32,615 nucleotides of DNA, taken from assembly GCA_000708525.1 (NCBI GenBank), contig JMRP01000032.1:1-32615 (forward strand). The letters run 5' to 3'. Both the position numbers and the translations under genes were made by a program. This DNA is from Cyanobium sp. CACIAM 14. Its GTDB lineage: Bacteria; Cyanobacteriota; Cyanobacteriia; PCC-6307; Cyanobiaceae. The stretch's first letter is position 1. Every line of letters starts with the position of its first letter. This document shows, piece by piece, positions 15,114-24,022 of the stretch. The notes beneath the pieces are model-generated. The model was given only the letters and a program-made list of their open reading frames with translations. It did no database searches and was not told where the DNA came from.

Positions 15114-16268
15114 TCAGCTGTCGAGAGGAATCAGCCCGCTGCGACCGGGGAGCGTCCGGAGGGGAAGACGCAGGGGAAAGCGACCCTCCTCGAGCCAGCT
15201 GATCAGCTCACGGCCGATGGCTTCGGCCAGCCGCGGACTGTGGGCCGGAGCGGTGGTGACCCGGTGCCCTTCGACACGGATCCGGCCGGATTTCAGCCGG
15301 GCGTAGCTGACGGACCCGAACCGCGGCCGGAGGCGGCGGGGGACCGAGACGTCCAGCACCGGAGCCTCGAGATCCTCGTCTCCGCAGGCCGCCTGGGCCG
15401 CGACGGCTTCGCTGATCAGAGGGATCGGTGCCGCCATCGCCACCAGCAGGGCGGCGCCATGTCCCTCGAAGAAGCAGGGCCGCACCCATTCGGGGCGCAG
15501 GCCATGCAGATCCACGCTCACCGCCGCCACCACCCCCGGGCTGAGGGCATGGCCGCCGGCGGAGCGAGGCACCCCGGGCTGGTGGCCGCTGCCGCTGCCC
15601 ACCACCCAGCCGATGGCGCCCCCCACCAGCACCGGAGAGCCGGGACCCAGCAGCGCCAGGCCGGGCATGGTCAGGCCGATGCTGCCGGCGCCGCCGCAGC
15701 TGTAGAGCCCGTTGCCGAAGGGCCCCAGCACCGGCCCCCAGGGGCTGCGCAGCACCCCTTCCGCGCTGCTCACGGCCACCAGGCCGTTTTCCGTGATCCC
15801 CCGGTGCAGCAGGAGCCGGCCGGAGCCGATCCGCTCCAGATCGAGCCGGGTCTGCAGATCCCGCCGGGGCTGCAGGGCGGTGGTCTCCCCGGTGGCGCTC
15901 AGGGTGAGGGACTCCCCCCTGAGCAGACGGTCGAGCAGATGGGCCCCGCCTCGCCGCTGCCCGTCCCCCAGTCCGCCGCCGATCGGCAGCACCAGATCAC
16001 CGCCACCGCCGCCGCTCTGGGCGCCGATGGCCTCCAGCTGGACGTCCCGGAAGCGGATCGGCGGGTCGGTGGGGCCGAGGTTGAGATGGAGGCTGCCCTG
16101 GTCGGTGAATTCGGCGTTGGCGGCCACCACCACGTCGGTGGTGGCGTAGGCCTCCGCCAGTCCTGCCTCGGCCACCAGCCGACGGAAGTCGGCGGCGGCC
16201 CGCACCCGCAGCTGGCCCCGGCGCTGGAGCCGGCGCAGGGCTGATTCGCTTCGGGCCTGCAGGGTCAT
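15114..16268 (-). CDS. Homocysteine biosynthesis protein (DUF39 family)
   Basis: This 384-residue protein matches the DUF39/HcyBio family. The pattern includes TDVVVAANAEFTDQGSLHLN, GPTDPPIRF, the region FGNGLYSCGGAGSIGLTMPGL, and GAIGWVVGSGSGHQPG. In archaea and some bacteria this family takes part in making homocysteine from aspartate semialdehyde and a sulfur source. The cyanobacterial role is not established. A conserved Cys lies in YSCGGAGS. The C-terminus (VSYARLKSGRIRVEGHRV) is also of the family. The start ATG 16268 is only 33 bases from the gyrA ATG in the opposite direction. Confidence 0.75.
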   Translation of the reverse strand: MTLQARSESALRRLQRRGQLRVRAAADFRRLVAEAGLAEAYATTDVVVAANAEFTDQGSLHLNLGPTDPPIRFRDVQLEAIGAQSGGGGGDLVLPIGGGLGDGQRRGGAHLLDRLLRGESLTLSATGETTALQPRRDLQTRLDLERIGSGRLLLHRGITENGLVAVSSAEGVLRSPWGPVLGPFGNGLYSCGGAGSIGLTMPGLALLGPGSPVLVGGAIGWVVGSGSGHQPGVPRSAGGHALSPGVVAAVSVDLHGLRPEWVRPCFFEGHGAALLVAMAAPIPLISEAVAAQAACGDEDLEAPVLDVSVPRRLRPRFGSVSYARLKSGRIRVEGHRVTTAPAHSPRLAEAIGRELISWLEEGRFPLRLPLRTLPGRSGLIPLDS

Positions 16269-16301
16269 CGATAGGATGGTGTGCGACTCCTACGGTCTTG
16301 C

Positions 16302-18959
16302 ATGGCGGATCCAACCGGACCCGGTGAATCCGACGAACGCATCATCCAGACCGACCTGGGCAACGAGATGTCGCGCTCCTATCTGGAGTATGCGATGAGC
16401 GTGATCGTGGGTCGGGCCCTGCCCGATGCCCGCGATGGTCTCAAGCCTGTGCACCGGAGGATCCTCTATGCCATGTACGAGCTCGGTCTGACCAGCGACC
16501 GGCCGTACCGCAAATGCGCCCGCGTGGTGGGCGAAGTTCTCGGCAAATACCACCCCCACGGTGACACGGCCGTCTACGACGCCCTGGTGCGCATGGCCCA
16601 GGACTTCTCGATGCGCATGCCGCTCGTGGACGGGCACGGCAACTTCGGCTCGGTCGACAACGATCCGCCTGCGGCGATGCGGTACACGGAATCCCGGCTG
16701 CAGGCGCTCACCACCGACAGCCTGCTCGAGGACATCGAGTCCGAGACCGTCGATTTCATCGACAACTTCGACGGCTCCCAGCAGGAGCCCACGGTGATGC
16801 CGGCGCGCATCCCCCAGCTGCTGCTCAACGGCTCCACCGGCATCGCGGTGGGGATGGCGACGAACATCCCACCCCACAATCTCAGCGAGCTGATCGATGG
16901 CCTGCTGGCCCTGATCGCCGACCCGGAGCTCGACGATCGGACCCTGATGACGATCATCCCGGGGCCCGATTTCCCCACCGGCGGCCAGATCCTCGGCCGC
17001 CGCGGCATCCGCGAGACCTACACCACCGGTCGCGGCTCCGTGACCATGCGCGGCGTCGCCAGCATCGAGACGATCGAGGCCAAGGGGCGGCCCGATCGCG
17101 ATGCGGTGATCATCACCGAGCTCCCCTACCAGACCAACAAGGCGGCGCTGATCGAGCGGATCGCCGAGCTGGTGAACGACAAGAAGCTCGAGGGCATCGC
17201 CGACATCCGCGACGAAAGCGACCGCGACGGCATGCGCATCGTGATCGAACTGCGCCGCGATGCCTACCCGCAGGTGGTGCTGAACAACCTGTTCAAGCTC
17301 ACCCCCCTGCAGAGCAATTTCAACGCCTACATGCTGGCGCTGGTGAAGGGGGAGCCGCTGCTGCTCACGCTGCGGCGGATGCTGCAGGTGTTCCTCGATT
17401 TCCGTTTCGAGACGATCGAGCGGCGCACCCGCTACCTGCTCCGCAAGGCGGAGGAGCGCGATCACATCCTGCTCGGCCTGCTGATCGCCCTCGACAACCT
17501 CGACGCGATCATCGCCCTGATCCGTGCCGCCGCCGACACCGCCACAGCCCGCCAGGAGCTGATCGAGCAGTTCGGCCTCAGCGAGGTGCAGGCCGATGCC
17601 ATCCTGCAGATGCAGCTGCGGCGCCTGACGGCCCTGGAGGCCGACAAGATCCGCCTCGAGCACGAGGATCTGCTCGCCAGGATCACCGACTACAAGGACA
17701 TCCTGGCCCGCCGTGAGCGGGTCTTCGGGTTGATCGAGGAGGAACTGCGCGTCCTCCGCAGCCGCTACGACTCGCCCCGCCGCACCGAGATCCTCGATCT
17801 GGAGGGTGGCCTCGAGGACATTGACCTGATCGCCAACGAGCGCTCGGTGGTGCTGCTCACGGAGAACGGCTATCTGAAACGGATGCCGGTGAGTGAGTTC
17901 GAGGCCACGAGCCGAGGCACCCGCGGCAAGGCCGGCACCCGCAGCCAGGGCGAGGAGGCAGTGAAGCTGTTCATCAGCTGCAACGATCACGACGCGCTGC
18001 TGCTGTTCAGCGACCGGGGGGTGGTGTATTCCATTCCCGCCTACCGGGTGCCGATCGGCAGTCGCGGGGCCAAGGGCACCCCGATCGTGCAGCTGCTGCC
18101 GATTCCCCGGGAAGAGGCGATCACCTCGCTGCTCTCGGTGAGTGCCTACGAGGACAACGTCCAGCTGGTGATGCTCACCAGCGGCGGCTACATCAAGCGC
18201 ACCAATCTCTCGGCCTTCGCCAACATCCGCTCCAACGGTCTGATCGCCATCTCCCTCGAGGATGGAGACGCCCTGCGCTGGGTCCGGCGGGCCCTCCCCG
18301 GCGACAGCGTGCTGATCGGCTCCCTCAAGGGGATGACGATCCACTTCCGCCTCAGCGATGAGGAGTTGCGCCCCCTGGGCCGCACCGCCCGCGGTGTGCG
18401 GGCCATGAACCTGCGCCCGGGCGATCGTCTGGTGAGCATGGACGTCCTTCCGGCGGAACTGGCCGACCGGGTGGCCAGCACCTCCGGGCTCGCCGCCGAG
18501 GAGGCTGCCTCCGAGGAGGAGGACGGTGACGAGGTGGCACCCAGCGAGGGTCCCTGGGTGCTGGTGGCCAGCGCCAGCGGCCTGGGCAAGCGGGTGCCGG
18601 TGGATCAGTTCCGGCTCCAGAAGCGCGCCGGGATGGGGCTGCGGGCGATGAAGTTCCGTCGGGAGGCCGATGTGCTCGTGGGCCTCAAGGTGCTGGGGGC
18701 CGGCGATGAACTGCTGCTCGTCAGCGAGCGGGGGGTGATCGTGCGCATGAAGGCGGATGTCATTCCCCAGCAGTCCAGGGCGGCCACGGGCGTGCGGCTG
18801 CAGAAACTGGATGCGGGAGACCGTCTCACCGAAGTGGTGCTGGTGCCGCCGGCCGCCGAGGAGGAGGCTTCCGAGGCCGCCTTCGCCGAAGCCGTTCAGG
18901 GTGAAGGCGAAGAGGTTTCGCCCGGTGGCGAACTGCCAGGGGACGGGGCCGAGCCCTGA
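16302..18959 (+). CDS. gyrA: DNA gyrase subunit A
   Basis: GyrA cuts and rejoins DNA in the ATP-driven supercoiling gyrase (with GyrB, not in the window). The 885-residue product has the N-terminal breakage-reunion domain. Catalytic Tyr128 sits in AAMRYTE, and the quinolone-resistance region [10 protein letters not shown] has Thr89 at the E. coli Ser83 position. The C-terminal beta-pinwheel follows. Its GyrA box is the variant SRGTRGKAG rather than QRRGGKG, as in other cyanobacterial sequences. An acidic insert ([12 protein letters not shown]) lies in the late blades and a Glu-rich tail ends the protein. ATG 16302 is preferred over GTG 16281 because the family starts near [24 protein letters not shown] at 16272 could serve as a -10 box. 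Confidence 0.97.
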   Translation: MADPTGPGESDERIIQTDLGNEMSRSYLEYAMSVIVGRALPDARDGLKPVHRRILYAMYELGLTSDRPYRKCARVVGEVLGKYHPHGDTAVYDALVRMAQDFSMRMPLVDGHGNFGSVDNDPPAAMRYTESRLQALTTDSLLEDIESETVDFIDNFDGSQQEPTVMPARIPQLLLNGSTGIAVGMATNIPPHNLSELIDGLLALIADPELDDRTLMTIIPGPDFPTGGQILGRRGIRETYTTGRGSVTMRGVASIETIEAKGRPDRDAVIITELPYQTNKAALIERIAELVNDKKLEGIADIRDESDRDGMRIVIELRRDAYPQVVLNNLFKLTPLQSNFNAYMLALVKGEPLLLTLRRMLQVFLDFRFETIERRTRYLLRKAEERDHILLGLLIALDNLDAIIALIRAAADTATARQELIEQFGLSEVQADAILQMQLRRLTALEADKIRLEHEDLLARITDYKDILARRERVFGLIEEELRVLRSRYDSPRRTEILDLEGGLEDIDLIANERSVVLLTENGYLKRMPVSEFEATSRGTRGKAGTRSQGEEAVKLFISCNDHDALLLFSDRGVVYSIPAYRVPIGSRGAKGTPIVQLLPIPREEAITSLLSVSAYEDNVQLVMLTSGGYIKRTNLSAFANIRSNGLIAISLEDGDALRWVRRALPGDSVLIGSLKGMTIHFRLSDEELRPLGRTARGVRAMNLRPGDRLVSMDVLPAELADRVASTSGLAAEEAASEEEDGDEVAPSEGPWVLVASASGLGKRVPVDQFRLQKRAGMGLRAMKFRREADVLVGLKVLGAGDELLLVSERGVIVRMKADVIPQQSRAATGVRLQKLDAGDRLTEVVLVPPAAEEEASEAAFAEAVQGEGEEVSPGGELPGDGAEP

Positions 18960-19073
18960 TCCCCTGAGCCGGCGGTCCGGGGCGGTGCGGGCCTTTCGAT
19001 GCGCGCCTTGCCACATCCCACCCGGAGACGCAAGAACTGCGCGTACGGTTCGAGGGATGTGCCTGCCGCCGCG

Positions 19074-20306
19074 ATGGAACAACTGACTCCCGAGGGCCTC
19101 AGGGTCGTCAACGAACTGGCCCAGCGCTACGGCTTCAGCCAGGAGGCCGTGATCCACATGATGTTCGCCATGCTCCGCGGACGGGGCGGCATGGCCCAGT
19201 TCAACCATCCGGAGTTCGCCGGTTCCGGGCAGTGGATGCGCAGCGGCATGCTGATGCTGGGGGACATGTTCAACCATGCCCTCAAGGCGAGGGTCGACGG
19301 GCTGTGCCAGGCGATCGCCGCTCAGCTCGCCAGCCAGCCGGAGCTGTTCCCGGTCGGCAGCTTCCAGGCCCAGAGCCAGAGCGGCGGCGGTCAGCAGATG
19401 CAGGTGGGTGGTTCGGGTCAGCAGATGCAGGTGGGGGGTGGCGGCCAGCAGATGCAGACAGGCCCGGGCGGGATGGCGCCCATGCCGCCGATGGGGGTCG
19501 GGGGCGGCAGCCTGTTCAGCCCGGATCCACGCGACACCTGGTGGCCGAAGGAGCTGGGCAGCCCCAGTGCCATCGGTGCCCAGAACGATGTGCGTTACGC
19601 CTTCTTCCCGTCAGCAGGCCGGCTCGCCGTGGAGGCGAACGGACGGGTGACCGTGTACGACACCGGCGAGCACCACATCGCCGGCTTCTCCCACCAGCAG
19701 GGACCCGGCGGTGCCGTGGTGTTCAGCACTCCCGGGGGCACTGTGAGCCTGGCGAGTCTGTCTCCCCTCGCCGGCGGCACGTTTCAGCAGGCCCAGAGCT
19801 CCGCTGGGGGAAGCCAGCAGCAGCAGGTGAGCACCGGCATGGCGCCGATGGCGGGCATGGGTTCGATGGCGCCGATGAACTTCTCCCCGATGGGCTCGTT
19901 GGAACCCTGGTGGCCGAAGGACCTGGGCAGCCCCAGTGCCACCGGTGCCCAGAACGAGCTGCGCTACGCCTTCTTCCCGGCGGCCCGCCGTCTGGCGGTG
20001 GAGGTGAACGGGACGCTGAGCCTGCACGACACCGGCGATCTGCAGATCTCCGGCTGCTCCCAGGACAGTGGCGCCGAGGGGGTGCGGTTCAGCACCGGCA
20101 CCGGCAGCGTCGCCCTCGCCAGCCTGCCGGAGGTGAGGCCCACGGCATCGGCGCCCGAGCCGCCACCGGCGGCGGAACCCACCCACCAAGGCGGGAAGGC
20201 TGACGTGCTCGACGCCCTGGCCCGGCTCGGCGAACTCAGGGACAGGGGCATCCTCACGGAGGCGGAATTCGCCGGCAAGAAAGCCGAGCTGCTCGGCAGG
20301 CTGTGA
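19074..20306 (+). CDS. SHOCT-domain protein with duplicated core
   Basis: This is a 410-residue protein. Residues 1-92 are a conserved helical module (MEQLTPEGLRVVNELAQRYG, NHPEFAGSGQWMRSGM). A Gln/Gly/Met-rich linker contains three 9-residue repeats (QQMQVGG). Then come two copies of a beta-rich unit, residues 155-230 and 278-352, each starting WWPK(E/D)LGSPSA and including YAFFP and RLAVE. The C-terminal SHOCT helix pair is at 377-410 (LGELRDRGILTEAEFAGKKAEL). Related proteins normally seem to have one core unit; the second looks recently duplicated because the DNA is still very similar. SHOCT domains are thought to mediate oligomerisation or binding; function is unknown. ATG 19074 fits the family start; ORF sequence upstream to 18999 is not conserved. 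Confidence 0.82.
   Translation: MEQLTPEGLRVVNELAQRYGFSQEAVIHMMFAMLRGRGGMAQFNHPEFAGSGQWMRSGMLMLGDMFNHALKARVDGLCQAIAAQLASQPELFPVGSFQAQSQSGGGQQMQVGGSGQQMQVGGGGQQMQTGPGGMAPMPPMGVGGGSLFSPDPRDTWWPKELGSPSAIGAQNDVRYAFFPSAGRLAVEANGRVTVYDTGEHHIAGFSHQQGPGGAVVFSTPGGTVSLASLSPLAGGTFQQAQSSAGGSQQQQVSTGMAPMAGMGSMAPMNFSPMGSLEPWWPKDLGSPSATGAQNELRYAFFPAARRLAVEVNGTLSLHDTGDLQISGCSQDSGAEGVRFSTGTGSVALASLPEVRPTASAPEPPPAAEPTHQGGKADVLDALARLGELRDRGILTEAEFAGKKAELLGRL
19392..19472 (+). repeat. Three 27-base tandem repeats inside the SHOCT gene
   Basis: CAGCAGATGCAG recurs exactly at 19392, 19419 and 19446, a period of 27 bases. It encodes three Gln-Gln-Met-Gln-Val/Thr-Gly units in the linker. Confidence 0.85.
19536..20129 (+). 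repeat. Long imperfect direct repeat (duplicated core unit)
   Basis: Unit A (19536-19763) and unit B (19905-20129) are offset by 369 bases, a whole number of codons. Their first 75 bases differ at only a few positions, for example TGGTGGCCGAAGG and CTGGGCAGCCCCAGTGCC in both. Similarity falls off toward the end of the unit. The segment between them is a Gln/Met-rich linker. Confidence 0.85.
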
Positions 20307-20349
20307 CGCTCTGCCAGGTCTGCACCGATGGGCGCTTCGCCGAGGTGCC

Positions 20350-20545
20350 GAACTAAGGGGGCGCGGCGTGGTGGTGAAGGCCCTGAGCGCCACAGAGCCG
20401 GAGGCGCCAAGGGCCAACACCTACCGCCGCTTCGAGTAGACGGCCCTGCGCAGCCGTGCGCTGGAGCGCTGCGCCGCTGCCGGGGTGCGCTGGCACCGGG
20501 GCCGGGCCGGTCACCCCCACTACGCGATGGATTGGGGTCCGCAGG
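20350..20545 (+). pseudogene. Decayed partial copy of crtL
   Basis: Block 1 (20350-20424) matches crtL 22799-22873 at 65 of 75 bases by hand count and still reads VKALSATEPEAP. Block 2 (20422-20508) matches 23003-23089 at 74 of 87 bases. Between them 132 bases of crtL are missing. The break falls where crtL has TACGGC at both 22871 and 23003, so deletion between short repeats is likely. A TAG at 20437 stops the frame. A third short match, TACGCGATGGAT at 20521, corresponds to crtL 23354 and implies a further 252-base in-frame loss. The remnant begins 43 bases after the SHOCT gene and ends before the GT-C gene. Confidence 0.88.
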
Positions 20546-20761
20546 GCGCAGGTTCAAGATGAACCGTACGCCCGCAGCAATGCTGACGAGCATTTTCGTG
20601 CTTCATTCTTGGAAGCCGCTGGAGATTGTTTGCACCGTACGGGCCGCATTCGAAATTGCCGGTAGACTGAGACTTAAATTCTGCCGATCATTTTCCTCCA
20701 CATCAATGAACTGGAGAAACATTGGTTGGCGGTTTACCCTTGTCGGCGTTGGTGAGAGCGT
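20546..20761. other. AT-richer leader before the GT-C gene
   Basis: Base composition drops in GC from about 20545 and stays lower through the following gene. The region likely holds the promoter of that gene, but no convincing -35/-10 pair was found. GGTGAGAG just before the ATG at 20762 may be its ribosome-binding site. Confidence 0.45.
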
Positions 20762-22432
20762 ATGAATGCCTTGAAGTTCTCCGGTGATGGAACCCGCAAG
20801 GGCATCGGTGTTCCGCTCGAGTTGATTGCTTTGCTTCTCGTGTGGATCTTTGGTGTCCTCATGAATCTGACAAAGGCCTTTCATATTGATGACACGGTTC
20901 ATTTGGAGACTGCAAAGTGGATATTGCAGCATCCATGGCATCCCATGAGCGGCAGGATCAACTGGGACCAGAATGCGGAACCAATCCATACGCTGAACCA
21001 GCCCCATCTGTACTTCTATCTCCTGGCGGCATGGGGCCGGGTCTGGGGTTTTGGGGAAGTGCAAATGCACATGCTTCAGGCGTTCTTCGCGCTCGCTTGC
21101 ATTCTCCTGATCTATCTTATCGCGAAGATATACGTTTCCTCCAGGGCTCTGATTGTCACATCATTGATCGCCTTGAGTCCTGCTTTTGTGGTGGGACAAA
21201 ATCTGATGGTCGATATTCCCCTTCTTTCATTCTGGCTGGCTTTCTATTACTTTCTCCTGGGGCCCCAAGGCATGCCGGAAAGTCGGCGATGCATCCTTTC
21301 TGGGTTTTTCTGTGGATGCGCGTGCCTTGTTAAATATTCCAGTCTGCCTTTGATTGCTGTGATGTTTGCGTACTTTGTTATCAGGCGGAACTATCGCATG
21401 CTTTGGACGGTTTTTATTCCCATTGCGTTGTTGGGCTTATGGTCTCTGTTTAACTATTTCGATTACGGCTCAGTGCACATTCTGGGTCGTTCCTCGGGGC
21501 AATGGGGTTTGAAGTGGTTGCTGGTTCAGGTTTTCTCGTTTGTGGTCTGCATGGGCTCTATCCTGCCCTATGCTTTTCTTTATTATCGATGGATTGGGCG
21601 TAAGCATACGGCTCTTAACAAGATTGTTCGAGCATTCCTGCTGGGAGGAATTCTTCTGTTTGCCGTTGTAGTGGCTGGCGCATTTGTAAATCTCTTTGGC
21701 GAATCTCTTGCAACGAGGCTCCTTTTGTTGCTCTTTTTTCTCAATGGAGCCTGCATTGGATTGTTATTGCTCTGGGTCCTTTTGAGGTCGTTCAGGTATC
21801 TGCCACGGAGTGGTCATGAAGTTACGCTGCTGCTTTCTTTGTGGGTTGCCTTTGGGGCTGTATTCACTGTTGTCTTTACTCCATTCATGGCGACTCGTCA
21901 TGTTCTTCTATTTATTGTTCCAATCACCCTCTTGCTGACCCGTTATGTCGAGAAGCGGTCTGCTTTTTCCTGGAACGTCATGGCCCTTCTGGTCGCGGCT
22001 TCTCTCAGTACTGTGTTGGGTTTGTCGGATCGGGACTGGGCCAACTTCTACAGGGAAAAGGCAGCCTTGATTCGTGCCGATCTGCCAGCTGATGCAAACG
22101 TCTATTTCACGGGACATTGGGGATGGCAGTGGTACGCCGCTCAGCAAGGAATGAAGCCACTTGAAGCCCTGAATCCACAGCTTCGAGTTGGCGATTACTT
22201 GGTGCATCCCACTGGAATTCCTCAGCAGACCTTGGAGCATGTCCCGCCTGGCTTGCGTTTGGTCGTTGTGAAAAGGTATGAGGATGCTCCGTCTGTTCTT
22301 TCTTTCTTCTCGACAAGATATAAGCACGGGAGTTTTTATGCTTCCGGCTTCACGACTCCTCCCTGGACGGTGACTTGGAGGCCAATCCCGCCTGTCGTGG
22401 TCTACAAGGTCATGCCGTCGGGCATTCCCTAG
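20762..22432 (+). CDS. GT-C glycosyltransferase, ArnT/PMT-like membrane protein
   Basis: This 556-residue polytopic protein has about ten or more hydrophobic spans. The first lumen-side loop carries the acidic pair in AFHIDDTVHLETA, the place of the catalytic DD/DE motif in GT39/GT83-type enzymes. LMVDIPLLSFWLAFYYFLLG is the second hallmark. A soluble C-terminal part (about residues 430-556) includes VYFTGHWGWQWYAAQQG. Such enzymes move a sugar from a polyprenyl-phosphate donor to a lipid or protein on the outer face of the membrane. The acceptor cannot be told. The gene is visibly lower in GC than its surroundings, uses many A/T-ending codons, and sits between a decayed and an intact crtL, all consistent with horizontal gain. 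Confidence 0.75.
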   Translation: MNALKFSGDGTRKGIGVPLELIALLLVWIFGVLMNLTKAFHIDDTVHLETAKWILQHPWHPMSGRINWDQNAEPIHTLNQPHLYFYLLAAWGRVWGFGEVQMHMLQAFFALACILLIYLIAKIYVSSRALIVTSLIALSPAFVVGQNLMVDIPLLSFWLAFYYFLLGPQGMPESRRCILSGFFCGCACLVKYSSLPLIAVMFAYFVIRRNYRMLWTVFIPIALLGLWSLFNYFDYGSVHILGRSSGQWGLKWLLVQVFSFVVCMGSILPYAFLYYRWIGRKHTALNKIVRAFLLGGILLFAVVVAGAFVNLFGESLATRLLLLLFFLNGACIGLLLLWVLLRSFRYLPRSGHEVTLLLSLWVAFGAVFTVVFTPFMATRHVLLFIVPITLLLTRYVEKRSAFSWNVMALLVAASLSTVLGLSDRDWANFYREKAALIRADLPADANVYFTGHWGWQWYAAQQGMKPLEALNPQLRVGDYLVHPTGIPQQTLEHVPPGLRLVVVKRYEDAPSVLSFFSTRYKHGSFYASGFTTPPWTVTWRPIPPVVVYKVMPSGIP

Positions 22433-22468
22433 AAAGTTTCTATCTGTGATCTCAGGAGTGGTGGCGAT

Positions 22469-22490
22469 CGTGCTTCGCCCGTGCTTCGCC
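22469..22490. repeat. Tandem repeat CGTGCTTCGCC x2
   Basis: Two exact adjacent 11-base copies at 22469-22479 and 22480-22490, just past the GT-C gene. No role is assigned. Confidence 0.55.
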
Positions 22491-22586
22491 TTCCGCTTGC
22501 AGTGCTCTCTGGCAGGGCTTGTCAAGTTTCTGCACCCAGGTGGTGAGTGGAAAAAGGACCGTGGGACGGAGGACCTGGTCCCAGGC

Positions 22587-22619
22587 GAGGCACCCTCCGC
22601 CTCCTTGAGAGGGTGCCTC
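22587..22619. other. Perfect 11-bp inverted repeat in the crtL upstream region
   Basis: GAGGCACCCTC (22587-22597) and GAGGGTGCCTC (22609-22619) pair perfectly around an 11-base loop. There is no T-run on either strand, so it is not a standard terminator. It lies in the 297-base gap between the GT-C gene and crtL, which otherwise shows no gene. It could be a transcript-end structure, a regulator site, or a mobile-element end. Confidence 0.65.
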
Positions 22620-22729
22620 CCATGGTCGAAGTGATCCCCCCTGATGGTCTGTTCCAGGTCTTCTGATCGGCTCTGGAGCCTCTCCTGCGGTCCTCCCGCG
22701 AGCGTCGATACATTGGCCTCTCTCGCGAG

Positions 22730-24022
22730 GTGTCCCCCCTGACTCATCCCCACGTGCTGGTGATCGGCTCCGGCCCGGCCGCCCTCACCATCGCCGCCGA
22801 GCTCGGGGAGCGCGGCGTGGCGGTGGAGGCCCTGAGCGCCACTGAGCCGGAGGCGCCCTGGCCCAACACCTACGGCATCTGGGGCGACGAGGTGGATGCT
22901 CTGGGGCTGGGGCATCTTCTGGCGCATCGCTGGACCGACACGGTGAGCTACTTCGGCGCCGGCTGCGAGCAGGGCTCCGAACCCACCCCCCATGGCCGCG
23001 ATTACGGCCTCTTCGACAAGCAGGCCCTGCAGAGCCACGGGCTGGAGCGCTGCGCCGCTGCCGGCCTGCGCTGGCACCGGGGCCGGGCCGATGGCATCGA
23101 GCACGGGGAGGATGGGTCCACGGTGCATACCGAGGCGGGGGAGCGGAGACATGCCCGGCTGGTGATCGACGCCACGGGGCACGAGCCGTGCTTCGTGACA
23201 CGACCGAGCGACGGTCCGGTGGCCGGGCAGGCGGCCTACGGGATCGTGGGCCGCTTCTCCGCCCCACCGGTGGAGCCCGGCCGGTTCGTGCTGATGGACT
23301 ACCGCTGCGACCATCTCCGCCCGGAGGAACTGGCCGAGCCGCCCACCTTCCTCTACGCGATGGATCTGGGGGACGGCCGCTTCTTCGTGGAGGAAACGTC
23401 CCTGGCACTGGCGCCGCCCGTTCCCTTCGCGGTGCTCCAGGACCGTCTCCAGCGCCGCCTGGCCCGCCGGGGGGCCGCCGTGACGACGATCGAGCATGAG
23501 GAGTTCTGTCTCTTCCCGATGAACCCGGCCCTGCCGGATCCCGCGCAGCGGGTGGTGGGCTTCGGCGGCGCCGCCTCGATGGTGCACCCGGCTTCCGGCT
23601 ACCTGGTGGGAGGGCTGCTGCGGCGGGCGCCCGCCCTGGCCGCGGCTATCAGCACTGCCCTGGGGGCCCCTGAGCTGGACGGGGCGGCCCTGGCCGCGGC
23701 GGCCTGGGAGGGGCTGTGGCCGGCGGATCTGCGCCGCAAGCATGCCCTCTACCGCTTCGGCCTGGAGAAACTGATGCGCTTTCGCGAGGACCAGCTGCGC
23801 CATTTCTTCCGCACCTTCTTCCGGATGCCCAACGCGCAGTGGTACGGCTTCCTGACCAACACCCTCACGGTGCCCGAGACCTTCCGGGCGATGCTGGGCC
23901 TCTTCGCCCGTGCCCCCAACGACGTGCGCTGGGGCCTGATGGCCCCCGAGGGGCGGGAGCTGGCCCTGCTCGCCAAGGTGCTGGATCCCGACGCTGCCGT
24001 CTTCAGGGCGTCGCCAGGCTGA
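22730..24022 (+). CDS. crtL: Lycopene cyclase, CrtL family
   Basis: CrtL closes the ionone rings of lycopene on the way to beta- (or epsilon-) carotene and zeaxanthin, and is a membrane-associated flavoprotein. The 430-residue protein has the dinucleotide-binding VIGSGPAALTIAAEL at residues 10-24 and the family blocks PWPNTYGIWGDEV, VIDATGHEP, FLYAMDL and FVEETSLAL. GFGGAASMVHPASGYLVGG and FFRMPNAQWYGFL follow. Whether it makes beta or epsilon rings cannot be decided by eye. The start is GTG 22730; the frame has no better start nearby. The 3' end overlaps mqo by 20 bases, tail to tail. Parts of this gene are duplicated and decayed at 20350-20545. Confidence 0.93.
   Translation: MSPLTHPHVLVIGSGPAALTIAAELGERGVAVEALSATEPEAPWPNTYGIWGDEVDALGLGHLLAHRWTDTVSYFGAGCEQGSEPTPHGRDYGLFDKQALQSHGLERCAAAGLRWHRGRADGIEHGEDGSTVHTEAGERRHARLVIDATGHEPCFVTRPSDGPVAGQAAYGIVGRFSAPPVEPGRFVLMDYRCDHLRPEELAEPPTFLYAMDLGDGRFFVEETSLALAPPVPFAVLQDRLQRRLARRGAAVTTIEHEEFCLFPMNPALPDPAQRVVGFGGAASMVHPASGYLVGGLLRRAPALAAAISTALGAPELDGAALAAAAWEGLWPADLRRKHALYRFGLEKLMRFREDQLRHFFRTFFRMPNAQWYGFLTNTLTVPETFRAMLGLFARAPNDVRWGLMAPEGRELALLAKVLDPDAAVFRASPG

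Noticed and set aside
16290-19277. 995-residue minus-strand frame opposite gyrA
   Set aside because: High-GC shadow of gyrA with His/Gln/Gly-rich nonsense.
20328-20765. Plus-strand frame of 145 residues before the GT-C gene
   Set aside because: It runs through the crtL remnant out of frame and into the leader; no family resemblance.
22587-22619. Inverted repeat as a terminator of the GT-C gene
   Set aside because: No T-run on either strand; kept only as an unexplained structure.
21908-23803. 631-residue minus-strand frame
   Set aside because: Spans the end of the GT-C gene, the gap and crtL; composition and plus-strand homology show it is a shadow.
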